In this document: positions 7,491 through 15,415 of the stretch, piece by piece
Numbering within the stretch: position 1 is the stretch's first letter
Layout: the number at the start of each line of letters is the position of its first letter
Source of the DNA: a virus
Virus record (IMG/VR): IMGVR_UViG_3300023181_000023
Coordinates: 1 to 35,482 of that record
Direction: 5' to 3' (one strand)
DNA: 35,482 nt
Notes under the pieces: model-generated
What the model was told of the DNA's origin: nothing
Database searches by the model: none
Seen by the model: only the letters and a program-made list of their open reading frames with translations
Made by a program: the position numbers and the translations under genes

Positions 7491-8252
7491 ATGAACGAAG
7501 ATGAAACTACAACCGTAGTAGACACTTCTGCAGATGATACAGCCGTACTTGATACACAAGCTGTTGAGCAGGATGTTGAACAGGCAGTCGAAACCGAGAC
7601 AGAACAGACTGACACTTCTAATGATGAGCCTGACCTTTCAGATACCTCAGCAGAAGAAGACCTAAGCGAATGGGCAAGCAAGAAGGGTATTGACTTGAGC
7701 ACACCAGAGGGACAAGCGAAAGCTTTGAAATCTATGCGCGAATCAGAGAAAGCCTTTCATGCAAAAGCACAACAAGCAAGTGAGTTAGAGAAAAACTTAA
7801 CACAATCGACAATTGACCCAGATGCAACAAAGGCAGAGCAAGCACTTGCTATAGCGAACCAGTTGCAAAATGAGAAGATTATTCGTGAGTGGAAAGAAAC
7901 TAACAATGTTACCTCAGATGAAGACGTAGCCATGGGTGAATATGCAAAAGCTAATCCTCGTGCCGCTAAGCTCTTGATGGCGGGTGAACTAACGCTTGAT
8001 GAATTTCGTGCTATTGCAGTCCCAGCGCAAAAGATAGACCGTGAGGCTATCCGAAAAGAAGGTGGTCAAGAAGCCCTCCAAACGCTTGCAAATAAACAAC
8101 GTGCTACAGCGGTAAAAGGTAGTGCAAGTAGTGCTGGTAATTCTACAAGTATCTCTAAAGAAAACGTAGAACAATGGTACTCGAACCTTGGCCCAGAAGG
8201 GCGTAAGAACCCAGCTAACCAAGCGACACTTGAACGAATCCTAGCCTCGTAG
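7491..8252 (+). CDS. Capsid assembly scaffold protein
   Basis: It lies immediately upstream of the major capsid gene. The first 60 residues are strongly acidic and Thr/Asp/Glu-rich, the middle is helical (about 60-190), and the C-terminus is basic and low in complexity before a short helix. This is the standard make-up of phage scaffolds, which bind the coat protein through a basic C-terminal end. AAAGGAGC precedes the ATG. The 253-residue length is usual. Confidence 0.8.
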   Translation: MNEDETTTVVDTSADDTAVLDTQAVEQDVEQAVETETEQTDTSNDEPDLSDTSAEEDLSEWASKKGIDLSTPEGQAKALKSMRESEKAFHAKAQQASELEKNLTQSTIDPDATKAEQALAIANQLQNEKIIREWKETNNVTSDEDVAMGEYAKANPRAAKLLMAGELTLDEFRAIAVPAQKIDREAIRKEGGQEALQTLANKQRATAVKGSASSAGNSTSISKENVEQWYSNLGPEGRKNPANQATLERILAS

Positions 8253-8277
8253 CCAATTAATTTTTGGAGTTACAATT

Positions 8278-9129
8278 ATGCCACTAGGAACTGCTAACCA
8301 GACAGTCACAACCACAACTCAATTTGCACCAAACGTATGGGCAAATGATGTTATGGACATTTTGAAATCTAACCTAATCTTGGTAGACCGTGTACGCCAC
8401 TTCGATACAGAAGTTGCAAGCTACGGTAAATCAGTTGTTGTACCATTCGTACAGCTTGCTGTTGCCAATGATAAGCTAGCGAACACTCAAGTTACATTGA
8501 ACGGTCAAACTGCTACATCTGTAAGCATCTTGATTAACAAACACAAGGAAAGCTCATACCTTATTGAAGACATCGCGAAGATTCAAGCGAAAGCTGACCT
8601 CCGTAGTGAATTTACTAAGGCTGCAGCTTACGCTATTGCAGAAGCAATTGATACAGACATCCTAACAGAACTTAAGGCTGGTTCTACTAACACACCAGTT
8701 GGTACATTCGGTACACCTCTTGTTGATGCTGTTATCCTTGCTGCTAAGGTTGCTCTTGATAAGGCTAAAGCCCCTTCAACTGATCGTACTCTAGCCCTTG
8801 GTCCAACACAAAACGGTCAAATGCTTGCAATCGACAAGTACGTTCGTTACGACGCTCTAGGTACAGGCCAAGCTATCGTTAACGGTAAGACTGGTACAAT
8901 CTACGGCTTCGACGTCGTTATGAGCCAGAACTTCCCTAGCGTTGCTGGTACACCAGTACAAGAAACAGGTGTTGCCTTCCACAAGGATGCCCTTGGTATC
9001 GCATTGCAAGAAGCACCACGTACACAAGCTCAATACAAGCAAGAATACCTCGGTTGGTTGCTTACAGTTGACACAGTATACGGTGTTCTTACACTTCGAC
9101 CAACATTCTCAGTATTAGTCCGTTCATAA
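8278..9129 (+). CDS. Major capsid protein
   Basis: At 283 residues, with GC-richer, highly biased codon use, it stands out as the most highly expressed gene. Features of P22-type HK97-fold coat proteins are visible: an N-terminal VWANDVMDILKSNL helix, an alternating strand region (SYGKSVVVPFVQLAVAND), a helix with AAAYAIAEAIDTDIL, and late strands with TIYGFDVVMSQNFP and GVLTLRPTFSVLVR. It is followed directly by an intrinsic terminator. A GGAG site is present. Confidence 0.88.
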   Translation: MPLGTANQTVTTTTQFAPNVWANDVMDILKSNLILVDRVRHFDTEVASYGKSVVVPFVQLAVANDKLANTQVTLNGQTATSVSILINKHKESSYLIEDIAKIQAKADLRSEFTKAAAYAIAEAIDTDILTELKAGSTNTPVGTFGTPLVDAVILAAKVALDKAKAPSTDRTLALGPTQNGQMLAIDKYVRYDALGTGQAIVNGKTGTIYGFDVVMSQNFPSVAGTPVQETGVAFHKDALGIALQEAPRTQAQYKQEYLGWLLTVDTVYGVLTLRPTFSVLVRS

Positions 9130-9151
9130 CAGACTTAATAGAGAATCATTT

Positions 9152-9178
9152 AACCGCCCTAGGAATGGGGCGGTTTTT
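9152..9178 (+). terminator. Terminator after the major capsid gene
   Basis: AACCGCCC (9152-9159) and GGGCGGTT (9168-9175) form an 8-bp stem with an 8-base loop, followed by a T-run. It separates high-level capsid transcription from the tail genes. Confidence 0.92.
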
Positions 9179-9181
9179 GTG

Positions 9182-9210
9182 TTACATTAGCACTACCATA
9201 TTGGACAAAT
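9182..9210 (+). promoter_or_regulatory. Possible weak promoter with partial operator
   Basis: TTACAT, a 17-bp spacer beginning TAGCAC, then ACAAAT. The first 12 bases resemble the 29205 promoter (TTGCATTAGCAC), but the right half of the operator is not conserved and the -10 is poor. It may be a decayed or weak member of the operator family. Confidence 0.3.
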
Positions 9211-9223
9211 CTAAGGAGAACAC

Positions 9224-9490
9224 ATGAGCGAAGTATTTGAATCACCAACCGGAGAACTAGAAACAACAAGTAACGACCCTAAGCTAAAGTATGTCATTAC
9301 TCAAATTAACGAGATGGGCTCTATTATTCGCCGCAACGAGGTAGATATTTTTATTAACCAAGATATTAAATGGCTTCCCTACGAGCAAGAAGGTGTTGAT
9401 ACTCAATTAAAGACACTTGAAAAAGAAAACGAGAAGCTTCACAAGGCTGTTGCTTCCCTCAAAAAGCTTAAAGCTCAACTAGAAGCGTAG
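9224..9490 (+). CDS. Coiled-coil hypothetical protein (88 aa)
   Basis: AAGGAG lies seven bases upstream of the ATG. The C-terminal half (about 55-88) has heptad-like spacing of Leu in a Lys/Glu-rich helix, so it is likely to oligomerise. It could be a minor head or head-completion protein given its position after the capsid gene, but the family is not recognised. Confidence 0.65.
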   Translation: MSEVFESPTGELETTSNDPKLKYVITQINEMGSIIRRNEVDIFINQDIKWLPYEQEGVDTQLKTLEKENEKLHKAVASLKKLKAQLEA

Positions 9491-9511
9491 TATAATAAAA
9501 TAACGGACGGA
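9491..9511 (+). promoter_or_regulatory. Late-leader promoter 1
   Basis: TATAAT (9491-9496) is followed eight bases later by GGACGGA (9505-9511), then a purine-rich Shine-Dalgarno and the start at 9527. It is one of five sites sharing a -10 and this leader motif. No good -35 is visible. Confidence 0.55.
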
Positions 9512-9526
9512 TTAAGAGGAGGATTT

Positions 9527-9823
9527 ATGGCTGACAAGAAAACCAACGAAAAAGTAAAAATTAACGGTGCAAAGACTGAGAAACACGTCGAACACGAAAA
9601 GAACGGTGTGCCTCAGCTTGAAACTGTTGAACCTACTGACAACTCACAATCAGAACGAAAAGAAGTGAGTGCCGATGCACCTGTGACTAACCCTGAAAGC
9701 GGTGACTTCACACCAAAAGATTTCCAAGTAGCTGACAATGAAGGCAAAACACCTGAAGCACAGCAAAAAGAAACACAAGACGGCTTAATGGAGCAACTTA
9801 ACCGTACTCACGACGACAAATAA
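9527..9823 (+). CDS. Disordered hypothetical protein (98 aa)
   Basis: The protein is Lys/Glu/Thr-rich without hydrophobic core segments, so probably largely disordered. GAGGAGG gives a strong ribosome site. It is coupled to the glycosyltransferase gene (TAATG). It may be a minor virion or chaperone-like protein; no family is seen. Confidence 0.6.
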   Translation: MADKKTNEKVKINGAKTEKHVEHEKNGVPQLETVEPTDNSQSERKEVSADAPVTNPESGDFTPKDFQVADNEGKTPEAQQKETQDGLMEQLNRTHDDK

Positions 9824-10422
9824 TGAATATAGCTGTTATGATGCCATCACGTGGCCTTATATTCAGCGAAACCATTGAGGAGGTGCTACGAGAAGTGGCA
9901 CCTTTCTCTTTTGAGTTTTTCTTTGCCCATTCTCGGCCTATACCAGAGGCTTTTAATGAACCGATGGATAAAATACTTAAAAGTTCGTTTGATTATGTAT
10001 GGATTGTTGAAGAAGACATGGTACTGCCTAAAGGTATATTACAAGAGTTATTAGACCTTCAATCACCTATTGCCACAATGGACTACCCGGCAGTAGAAGG
10101 TGTCATGTGTGTACAGAGAGACAATAACAGTGACGTTCTCTATACGGGTACAGGGTGCTTGTTGATAGAGAGGGGCATATTAGAACTAGTTGATAAACCA
10201 GTCTTTAGCACTGATGACATCTACACTCCAAAAGGTGAATACATTGGCAAACGTGACCCGAGAGAACCTATTTACGGTCAACACGATATTCATTTCTTCA
10301 TGCAGATACGGAAGCTCGGCATACCAATCAAGGTGACAAGAAGCATTGGTCATCAACGTAAGATAGTTGAGTATGGACAAAAAGAAGTTAATGATGGCTT
10401 TCATAAAATAAAACTGATATGA
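9823..10422 (+). CDS. GT-A-type glycosyltransferase-like protein
   Basis: The sequence begins with a Rossmann-like strand and loop (MNIAVMMPSRG) and has FDYVWIVEEDMVLPKGILQ (about 56-74), where EDM takes the place of the DxD metal site of family-2 transferases. A later acidic segment YGQHDIHFFMQIRKLGIPI (about 151-169) matches the usual acceptor/catalytic region. It would transfer a sugar from a nucleotide donor. Lying inside the structural block, it may decorate virion proteins or change the host surface. The 199-residue length is short but complete for a minimal GT-A fold. Confidence 0.72.
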   Translation: MNIAVMMPSRGLIFSETIEEVLREVAPFSFEFFFAHSRPIPEAFNEPMDKILKSSFDYVWIVEEDMVLPKGILQELLDLQSPIATMDYPAVEGVMCVQRDNNSDVLYTGTGCLLIERGILELVDKPVFSTDDIYTPKGEYIGKRDPREPIYGQHDIHFFMQIRKLGIPIKVTRSIGHQRKIVEYGQKEVNDGFHKIKLI

Positions 10423-10439
10423 TAATGGTAACGGACGGG
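10415..10439 (+). promoter_or_regulatory. Late-leader promoter 2
   Basis: An extended -10, TGA-TATGAT (10415-10423), overlaps the end of the preceding gene. GGACGGG (10433-10439) follows, with the GTG start at 10453. The -35 is weak. Confidence 0.55.
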
Positions 10440-10452
10440 CTACGGAGCTTAA

Positions 10453-11151
10453 GTGGCATACAACACACTAGAACTTATTGATTCAGTTATCGCGCAATCA
10501 AAAGATGATTCATTCTCTCGTAGTCTCGTATTAGAGTATCTTCAACGTACGCAAGATGAGGTTTTGGGTCGTAAACGCTTTAAGTTTAATGAAGACGTAT
10601 TCGAGGTTGGTTTATCAGCTGGTTCTACTTCATTTGATTACGATTGCGACCACCAAGAAATTATTCAGCTTATCCTCATAGATGAGACAACCACAACTCC
10701 AACCATCTACCAACCGAGCTACTTGTCGCCTAATGAGTTTTACGACGTTTACCCAGACCCTGAGAGTAATACAACCAACCCACCATTTAATTACACTGAC
10801 TTCAACGGCAGCATTGTCTTCCCAGCGCCACTTGATAAAGACTATACCGTTAAAATGCGTTATGTAGAGCGTCCTAAGCTTCTCTCAGACGCAACAACCT
10901 CAAAACCGCAAATACCTATTGAATTTAAGAATATCTACATTAGAGGCGGTCTAGCGGGCCTAGAACAATATCGAGAAAACTTTGATATTGCTGCTGTACA
11001 TGAACGTAAGGTTGAAGATTTAGCCGATGACATGCTCGGTCGTTATACACCACGGAAAATGGGACCAGGCAAAGCACGTACTCGTGGCTTATCTTATGGT
11101 AATACTCCTCTCTACTATGGAAATCCAGGTATAACTAATGGTACGTTCTAG
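10453..11151 (+). CDS. Head-tail adaptor (tail-tube A-like)
   Basis: GTG start with GGAG upstream. The 232-residue protein has a helical N-terminus (LELIDSVIAQSK, SLVLEYLQRTQDEVL), a beta-rich middle ending in FNGSIVFPAPLDKDYTVKMRY, and a C-terminal helix-rich part (about 155-205). This is the general plan of podoviral adaptor proteins (P22 gp4/T7 gp11-like position and length). It is followed by the large beta-rich tail protein, which supports the call. It overlaps the next gene by 14 bases. Confidence 0.65.
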   Translation: MAYNTLELIDSVIAQSKDDSFSRSLVLEYLQRTQDEVLGRKRFKFNEDVFEVGLSAGSTSFDYDCDHQEIIQLILIDETTTTPTIYQPSYLSPNEFYDVYPDPESNTTNPPFNYTDFNGSIVFPAPLDKDYTVKMRYVERPKLLSDATTSKPQIPIEFKNIYIRGGLAGLEQYRENFDIAAVHERKVEDLADDMLGRYTPRKMGPGKARTRGLSYGNTPLYYGNPGITNGTF

Positions 11152-13102
11152 TTCAGGTTATCGGACAGTAATTCCTTCTATTACTACGCAAAAGGGTCAA
11201 ACTAAAGACCTCTCTTTTAAAGACGGTCCAAACACTTATAAAGATAATGACGATTTAAAAAATACTGAGCTTTCCCAAGTGATTGATATGCGTATGGTGA
11301 AAGTAGGACGCTACAAGACCCGTAAGGGCTTAGACCGCTTCTCTACTCCAATTGGTGAGGCTGTAAACGTTCAGACTACATCCGTAACAGGTGCAGCCGA
11401 TAAAGCAGTAGGCAATTCAGTAGCAATCGGTGAAAAACTTACGGTAACTTCAACTGGCAACGTGACTAGGGCTGATATTCGCCTAAAGAATCTTCCTTCG
11501 AGCCAAGGCGTATTACTCGTTGAAGTCTACACTAACGTCGGTGGATTTCCAGGCCTGTTACTATGTCGTAGTTCTATTTCCCCGTCAGCAATTGCCAGTT
11601 CATACGCATACGTGCCAGTATATTTCGTTGACGCTCCAATTGTGACCAATGGTTCAGGGGTTATTGTGGTTGTTAAGGGACAAAATACCAATGTATCAAC
11701 GTACAGCGTCAGCTCAACGACTAGCTCATCCAACGCTATTTCTAGTATTGATAACGGTACTGTCTGGTTCCCGAATGCTTTTAGTATTAACGTCAAGCTC
11801 TACACTTCAACTGCAGGAGGTGTAAAAGGCGTATTTAAGGCATACCGCCCGAATGGACAAGTCCGCACTATCTTTGCTCACGGTAGCTCAATGTACGAAG
11901 CCAATGCTGATGGAACCACTACTCTCATTAAGTCAGGAATGAATCCAGCAGCGACAAAGTACCGCTTCTCAATGGACCAAGACGTTGTTCGCTGGGTCAA
12001 TGCCTTAGAAGCTCCTTATAAATGGGACTTCACTACTGTGACACAGATTACGGGTCTTCCTGTAATTCCAAATAACATCATGTCACACAAGGGACTTATC
12101 TTTTATACGAACGATTCAGACCCAACAGCAGCCAACTTTTCTAACTTTGGGCAGTATGATACCTTTACCTCAACCGATTTCGTATATATGCCTGGACCAA
12201 AAAGTGCGGATGGTCTTAGGGCAATGGCACCTTTAAACGGCGTTTTGTACTTCTTAGCTAAGCGCAATAAACGTCTCTTACTGGGTTCTGATACCGATAC
12301 ATTTAGTGATGATGATGCATCTAGTCAACGAGGTACATTCTCTCAAGAAAGCTTAGTATATGATGCAAACTACATTTACCACGCTGACGACGAAGGTGTA
12401 TGGCAGTTCAACGGTTCGGATGAACGCAATCTTGCTGAGAGCTTCCTACCTGATTACCTGGCTATTACGAACAAAGAATCTATTAACCTAGACATATTCA
12501 ATAACCGCCTATACATTTGGTATGCTCCAGCTGGCTCTGCTGATAATACTGAATGTTTTGTCTATAATCTTACCTTGAATCTATATGAGAGTAATGATCG
12601 TGGTGCAATTATCGGTCGTACCTTTGGACGTAACACGCAAGATGATAGCTTCATTCAAGCGAGCAACCGTGTTGGTGCGCTTTATTACGGCGAACGGTCT
12701 ACCAATGATTACAATAACTTAGGTGACCAACTTGAGGCTTCACTTTCTACTGCCTACTCTCACTTCGATACCCCAAGTCAAAGCAAACGGGTTCCAAAGC
12801 AACGCCCACAACTTCCATCGGTGTCAGGTACTTACTCAGTGCAAGCTGGTTACGATAAGGATTTTCAGGGCGACCCGACGTACCGAGATATTGATGTATC
12901 GGGAAATGGGGCACGGTATAACACAGGTAAGCTGTATAATACAGGCGTTCGCTATGCCGGTAGCCGCATGATTGCACCACGTAACTTATATATTCCTGGG
13001 ACGTTTAACCGCCTTCAACGTACGTATCGGCATATTGCTGCTCGTGAACCGTTTGAGTTTGATAGCGAAGTACTTACCGTTCAAGTACAAAGGCTTATCT
13101 AA
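11138..13102 (+). CDS. Beta-propeller tail nozzle/stabilisation protein
   Basis: The 654-residue protein is rich in beta-strands and repeats aromatic/Gly patterns in the middle: NGVLYFLAKRNKRLLLGS, YHADDEGVWQFNGSDERN, NNRLYIWYAPAG (about 365-480). These look like blades of a propeller, as in P22 gp10-type stabilisation proteins and T7 gp12-like nozzles. It follows the adaptor gene as in podoviruses. The C-terminus (FNRLQRTYRH ... VLTVQVQRL) is strand-rich. The assignment rests on layout and overall character, not on a diagnostic motif. Confidence 0.62.
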   Translation: MVRSSSGYRTVIPSITTQKGQTKDLSFKDGPNTYKDNDDLKNTELSQVIDMRMVKVGRYKTRKGLDRFSTPIGEAVNVQTTSVTGAADKAVGNSVAIGEKLTVTSTGNVTRADIRLKNLPSSQGVLLVEVYTNVGGFPGLLLCRSSISPSAIASSYAYVPVYFVDAPIVTNGSGVIVVVKGQNTNVSTYSVSSTTSSSNAISSIDNGTVWFPNAFSINVKLYTSTAGGVKGVFKAYRPNGQVRTIFAHGSSMYEANADGTTTLIKSGMNPAATKYRFSMDQDVVRWVNALEAPYKWDFTTVTQITGLPVIPNNIMSHKGLIFYTNDSDPTAANFSNFGQYDTFTSTDFVYMPGPKSADGLRAMAPLNGVLYFLAKRNKRLLLGSDTDTFSDDDASSQRGTFSQESLVYDANYIYHADDEGVWQFNGSDERNLAESFLPDYLAITNKESINLDIFNNRLYIWYAPAGSADNTECFVYNLTLNLYESNDRGAIIGRTFGRNTQDDSFIQASNRVGALYYGERSTNDYNNLGDQLEASLSTAYSHFDTPSQSKRVPKQRPQLPSVSGTYSVQAGYDKDFQGDPTYRDIDVSGNGARYNTGKLYNTGVRYAGSRMIAPRNLYIPGTFNRLQRTYRHIAAREPFEFDSEVLTVQVQRLI

Positions 13103-13452
13103 TGCCTAATCAATACACGCCTGTCACTACCTCAGACCAAAAGGCTGCATTAAACCAAATTAACAATAACTTCCGCAAGCTTGATGCTGAAGCGGTTACA
13201 AAGAAATTTGGTTCAGGAGATAATACAGTCATCATTGGTAAAATTGGTGATATGGCTGGTACTCAGTTCGGGGATACTGCGGGAAATGGTATATTTACAG
13301 GAAGGTATCAAGATAACCCTGCGAGGTTTGGTACTATTTACTATGAAAATGGTGTTCCAGTTGCACTTGATGGACAAGCCCCTGATGATGGACGTATGGG
13401 GCACTGGCAAGTGAAGAGTGGCTTTAACGTTCTTACCCAATTAGGAGATTAA
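13102..13452 (+). CDS. Small tail protein (116 aa)
   Basis: The start overlaps the preceding stop (TAATG). The N-terminus (SDQKAALNQINNNFRKLDAE, about 11-30) is a helix of the type found at the start of tail-fibre and fibre-adaptor proteins. The rest is Gly/Asp-rich beta sequence. It probably anchors fibres or belongs to the tail tip. Confidence 0.6.
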   Translation: MPNQYTPVTTSDQKAALNQINNNFRKLDAEAVTKKFGSGDNTVIIGKIGDMAGTQFGDTAGNGIFTGRYQDNPARFGTIYYENGVPVALDGQAPDDGRMGHWQVKSGFNVLTQLGD

Positions 13453-13453
13453 T

Positions 13454-14146
13454 ATGCCCGCTGATATTACCAAGGCAAACTCTTTCAGCCTGACTACGGA
13501 CTACCCATTGGATAAGATTATATATCAAACCACAGGTTCTCTTGTTGTACCAGCAAGTACCCCAACTTCGGTGGATATTCCGCATGGTTTACCTTTTACA
13601 CCGTTATCTAACCTGGTCTATTCAACTACTTCTGACTTTGCGGTTAGCTATGTATCGGGTAGTGGCCCATCCCCAACCGACCCTTCGCTTTATCAATTAG
13701 GGATTGACGTCACCTTAAGCTCAACTGGAACGAATAATTCTATCGCGGTTACAAACTTCTTCACCTATGATGTTACTATTTATTACCGATTATATTCTTT
13801 TGAACCCATCGGAAGTAGTGCAACACTACTGTTTACCAATGTTTCGTCTGATACGTTTGAATTAAACACTGATTATAATTATTCAAAGCTATATCTTGAA
13901 GGAAAAATTAACCTTGCTACGACCACAACAGTAGTACACGGCCTAGGTTATATTCCCCAGACAGAATCATGGATAGAATTTAGTACACAAACTCTTTCAC
14001 CTCAGTCCCAGTTCAACGCATTAGACACTACAGCAGGTTCAGTAGTGGGTACGATCGGTGTCGTTTTAACCAGTACGCAATTATCTCTCGTTGGTTCAAT
14101 ACCTGGAGCGTTATTTTTGCATTATAGGATTTACCTCGATGCCTAA
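13454..14146 (+). CDS. Two-domain beta-rich tail protein (230 aa)
   Basis: TTAGGAG lies just upstream. The protein contains two copies of one domain. Each begins with F-x-L-x-TDY followed by a Lys and, about 25 residues later, a His-Gly-Leu/Leu-Gly turn with Pro (copy 1 from about residue 9, copy 2 from about 133). The next gene carries a third, more divergent copy. It is likely a tail accessory or fibre-like protein. The domain name is not known to me. Confidence 0.65.
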   Translation: MPADITKANSFSLTTDYPLDKIIYQTTGSLVVPASTPTSVDIPHGLPFTPLSNLVYSTTSDFAVSYVSGSGPSPTDPSLYQLGIDVTLSSTGTNNSIAVTNFFTYDVTIYYRLYSFEPIGSSATLLFTNVSSDTFELNTDYNYSKLYLEGKINLATTTTVVHGLGYIPQTESWIEFSTQTLSPQSQFNALDTTAGSVVGTIGVVLTSTQLSLVGSIPGALFLHYRIYLDA

Positions 14147-14567
14147 ACCTAGTAATTTCATCCTGACAACCGACTATAGCACTTATAAAAACGATGCTAT
14201 AGGAAGTATAGTATTTACTATCCCTGGTTCGATTTCGATTGCTGCTAATACAAGCTACAAAGCATCGTATAATCTTGCAATCGGTACGCAAGGTGCACCT
14301 TCTCGAGCCTTCATTAATAGTAGTGCCTCACCATCTCAATGGTTTGTTGGGCCAATGCTACAAGTTGTCTGCGATGGTATTGATTCATTCTTCGGTGCTA
14401 CACCGTACTATTACTACATAACCATTCTTAGGACCGCACCGAATGTTGTAACTGTTAATGTAGAAATATCAAATTACGCTTTCGGAGCAGGTACATTAAC
14501 CACTGAAACAACGCCTCGTACAATTACAGTAAAGCTCGCAACATTTATTCCTCCATTCTCATCTTAA
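14139..14567 (+). CDS. One-domain homologue of the preceding tail protein (142 aa)
   Basis: I start at ATG 14139, which overlaps the preceding gene by 8 bases and follows AGGA. The N-terminus NFILTTDYSTYKND matches the FSLTTDYPLDKI start in the preceding protein, so this is a paralogue reduced to one domain. The remainder is Ser/Thr-rich beta sequence ending in a predicted strand (RTITVKLATFI). A longer frame upstream exists but is less likely. Confidence 0.65.
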   Translation: MPKPSNFILTTDYSTYKNDAIGSIVFTIPGSISIAANTSYKASYNLAIGTQGAPSRAFINSSASPSQWFVGPMLQVVCDGIDSFFGATPYYYYITILRTAPNVVTVNVEISNYAFGAGTLTTETTPRTITVKLATFIPPFSS

Positions 14568-14576
14568 TTAGGCTAT

Positions 14577-14623
14577 TGTTTTTATGTTTATTAACGTGCT
14601 ATATTTAAGATAACTAGGACGGG
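14577..14623 (+). promoter_or_regulatory. Late-leader promoter 3
   Basis: TTGTTT (14577-14582), a 17-bp spacer ending TGC, and TATATT (14600-14605) give a good extended -10 promoter. GGACGGG (14617-14623) follows, then the GTG start at 14642. It is the clearest of the five late-leader promoters. Confidence 0.7.
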
Positions 14624-14641
14624 TTAAGCTGAGGACATTTA

Positions 14642-15415
14642 GTGGCTCGTTCATTAGACCAAATTCTTGCAGAACTTAATCCTCAATACGCAACTAGCGA
14701 GAATATTTTAAATACTCGCTTAAATGCCATACCTGGCGAAATAGATTCAGGTATCGCTCAGACTGATGCTAAGCTCGCTCAGGCAAACTCAAACATACTT
14801 AGCTCAGCACAACGTCGTGGAACAGGTACTGCCTTTGGTGGTATCCCGCTGGGTGACCAAGCAAAATATGCAGCGACTGAATATGCGCCTGCAATTGCTA
14901 ACCTCCGTGCAACTGGAGCACAAAAAGAGCTATCACTACAAGAATCTCTTGCTGGACTTGCTCGTGAAAAGCGTGGTCAAGCTCAATCTATTTATGATAC
15001 TGGTGTGTCTCAAGACCTCGCCGAACGTGGGTTCCAAGAACAAATCCGCCAGTTCAATGAGCAACAAGCTGCGGCTAACCGTGCAGCAGCTGCTCAAGCT
15101 AAACAATATAGCTTTGCTAATGCAGCCTCTCAACAAACCGCTGCTAAAACCCCTCGCTCTGTGCAGACGAAACCAGGTAGCTTTGCTTTCTACGATGAAG
15201 CAGACAAACCCATCTCCGCAGCTCAATATGCCCTCAAGACCAATCAAAATATTGGTGATGTTCTTTATGACATGGGTCAAGCTGGTGACCAAGATGCTCA
15301 ACAAATCTACACCCTATTGCAACGAGAAGCTAAAAATAATGACGGCGGCAAGGGTTATCAAGCCGCACTTAAGCAACTTGCCGTACGTAAACCATACCTA
15401 TTAGGAGGCTTTTAA
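14642..15415 (+). CDS. Ejection/internal virion protein (257 aa)
   Basis: GTG start with GAGGA upstream. The protein is Ala/Gln-rich and helical, with a long helix around residues 70-165 (RGFQEQIRQFNEQQAAANRA), similar in character to podoviral ejection proteins that cross the periplasm or wall. It is directly coupled to the 649-residue protein downstream, which has a membrane-active segment. The function is inferred from position and composition. Confidence 0.6.
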   Translation: MARSLDQILAELNPQYATSENILNTRLNAIPGEIDSGIAQTDAKLAQANSNILSSAQRRGTGTAFGGIPLGDQAKYAATEYAPAIANLRATGAQKELSLQESLAGLAREKRGQAQSIYDTGVSQDLAERGFQEQIRQFNEQQAAANRAAAAQAKQYSFANAASQQTAAKTPRSVQTKPGSFAFYDEADKPISAAQYALKTNQNIGDVLYDMGQAGDQDAQQIYTLLQREAKNNDGGKGYQAALKQLAVRKPYLLGGF

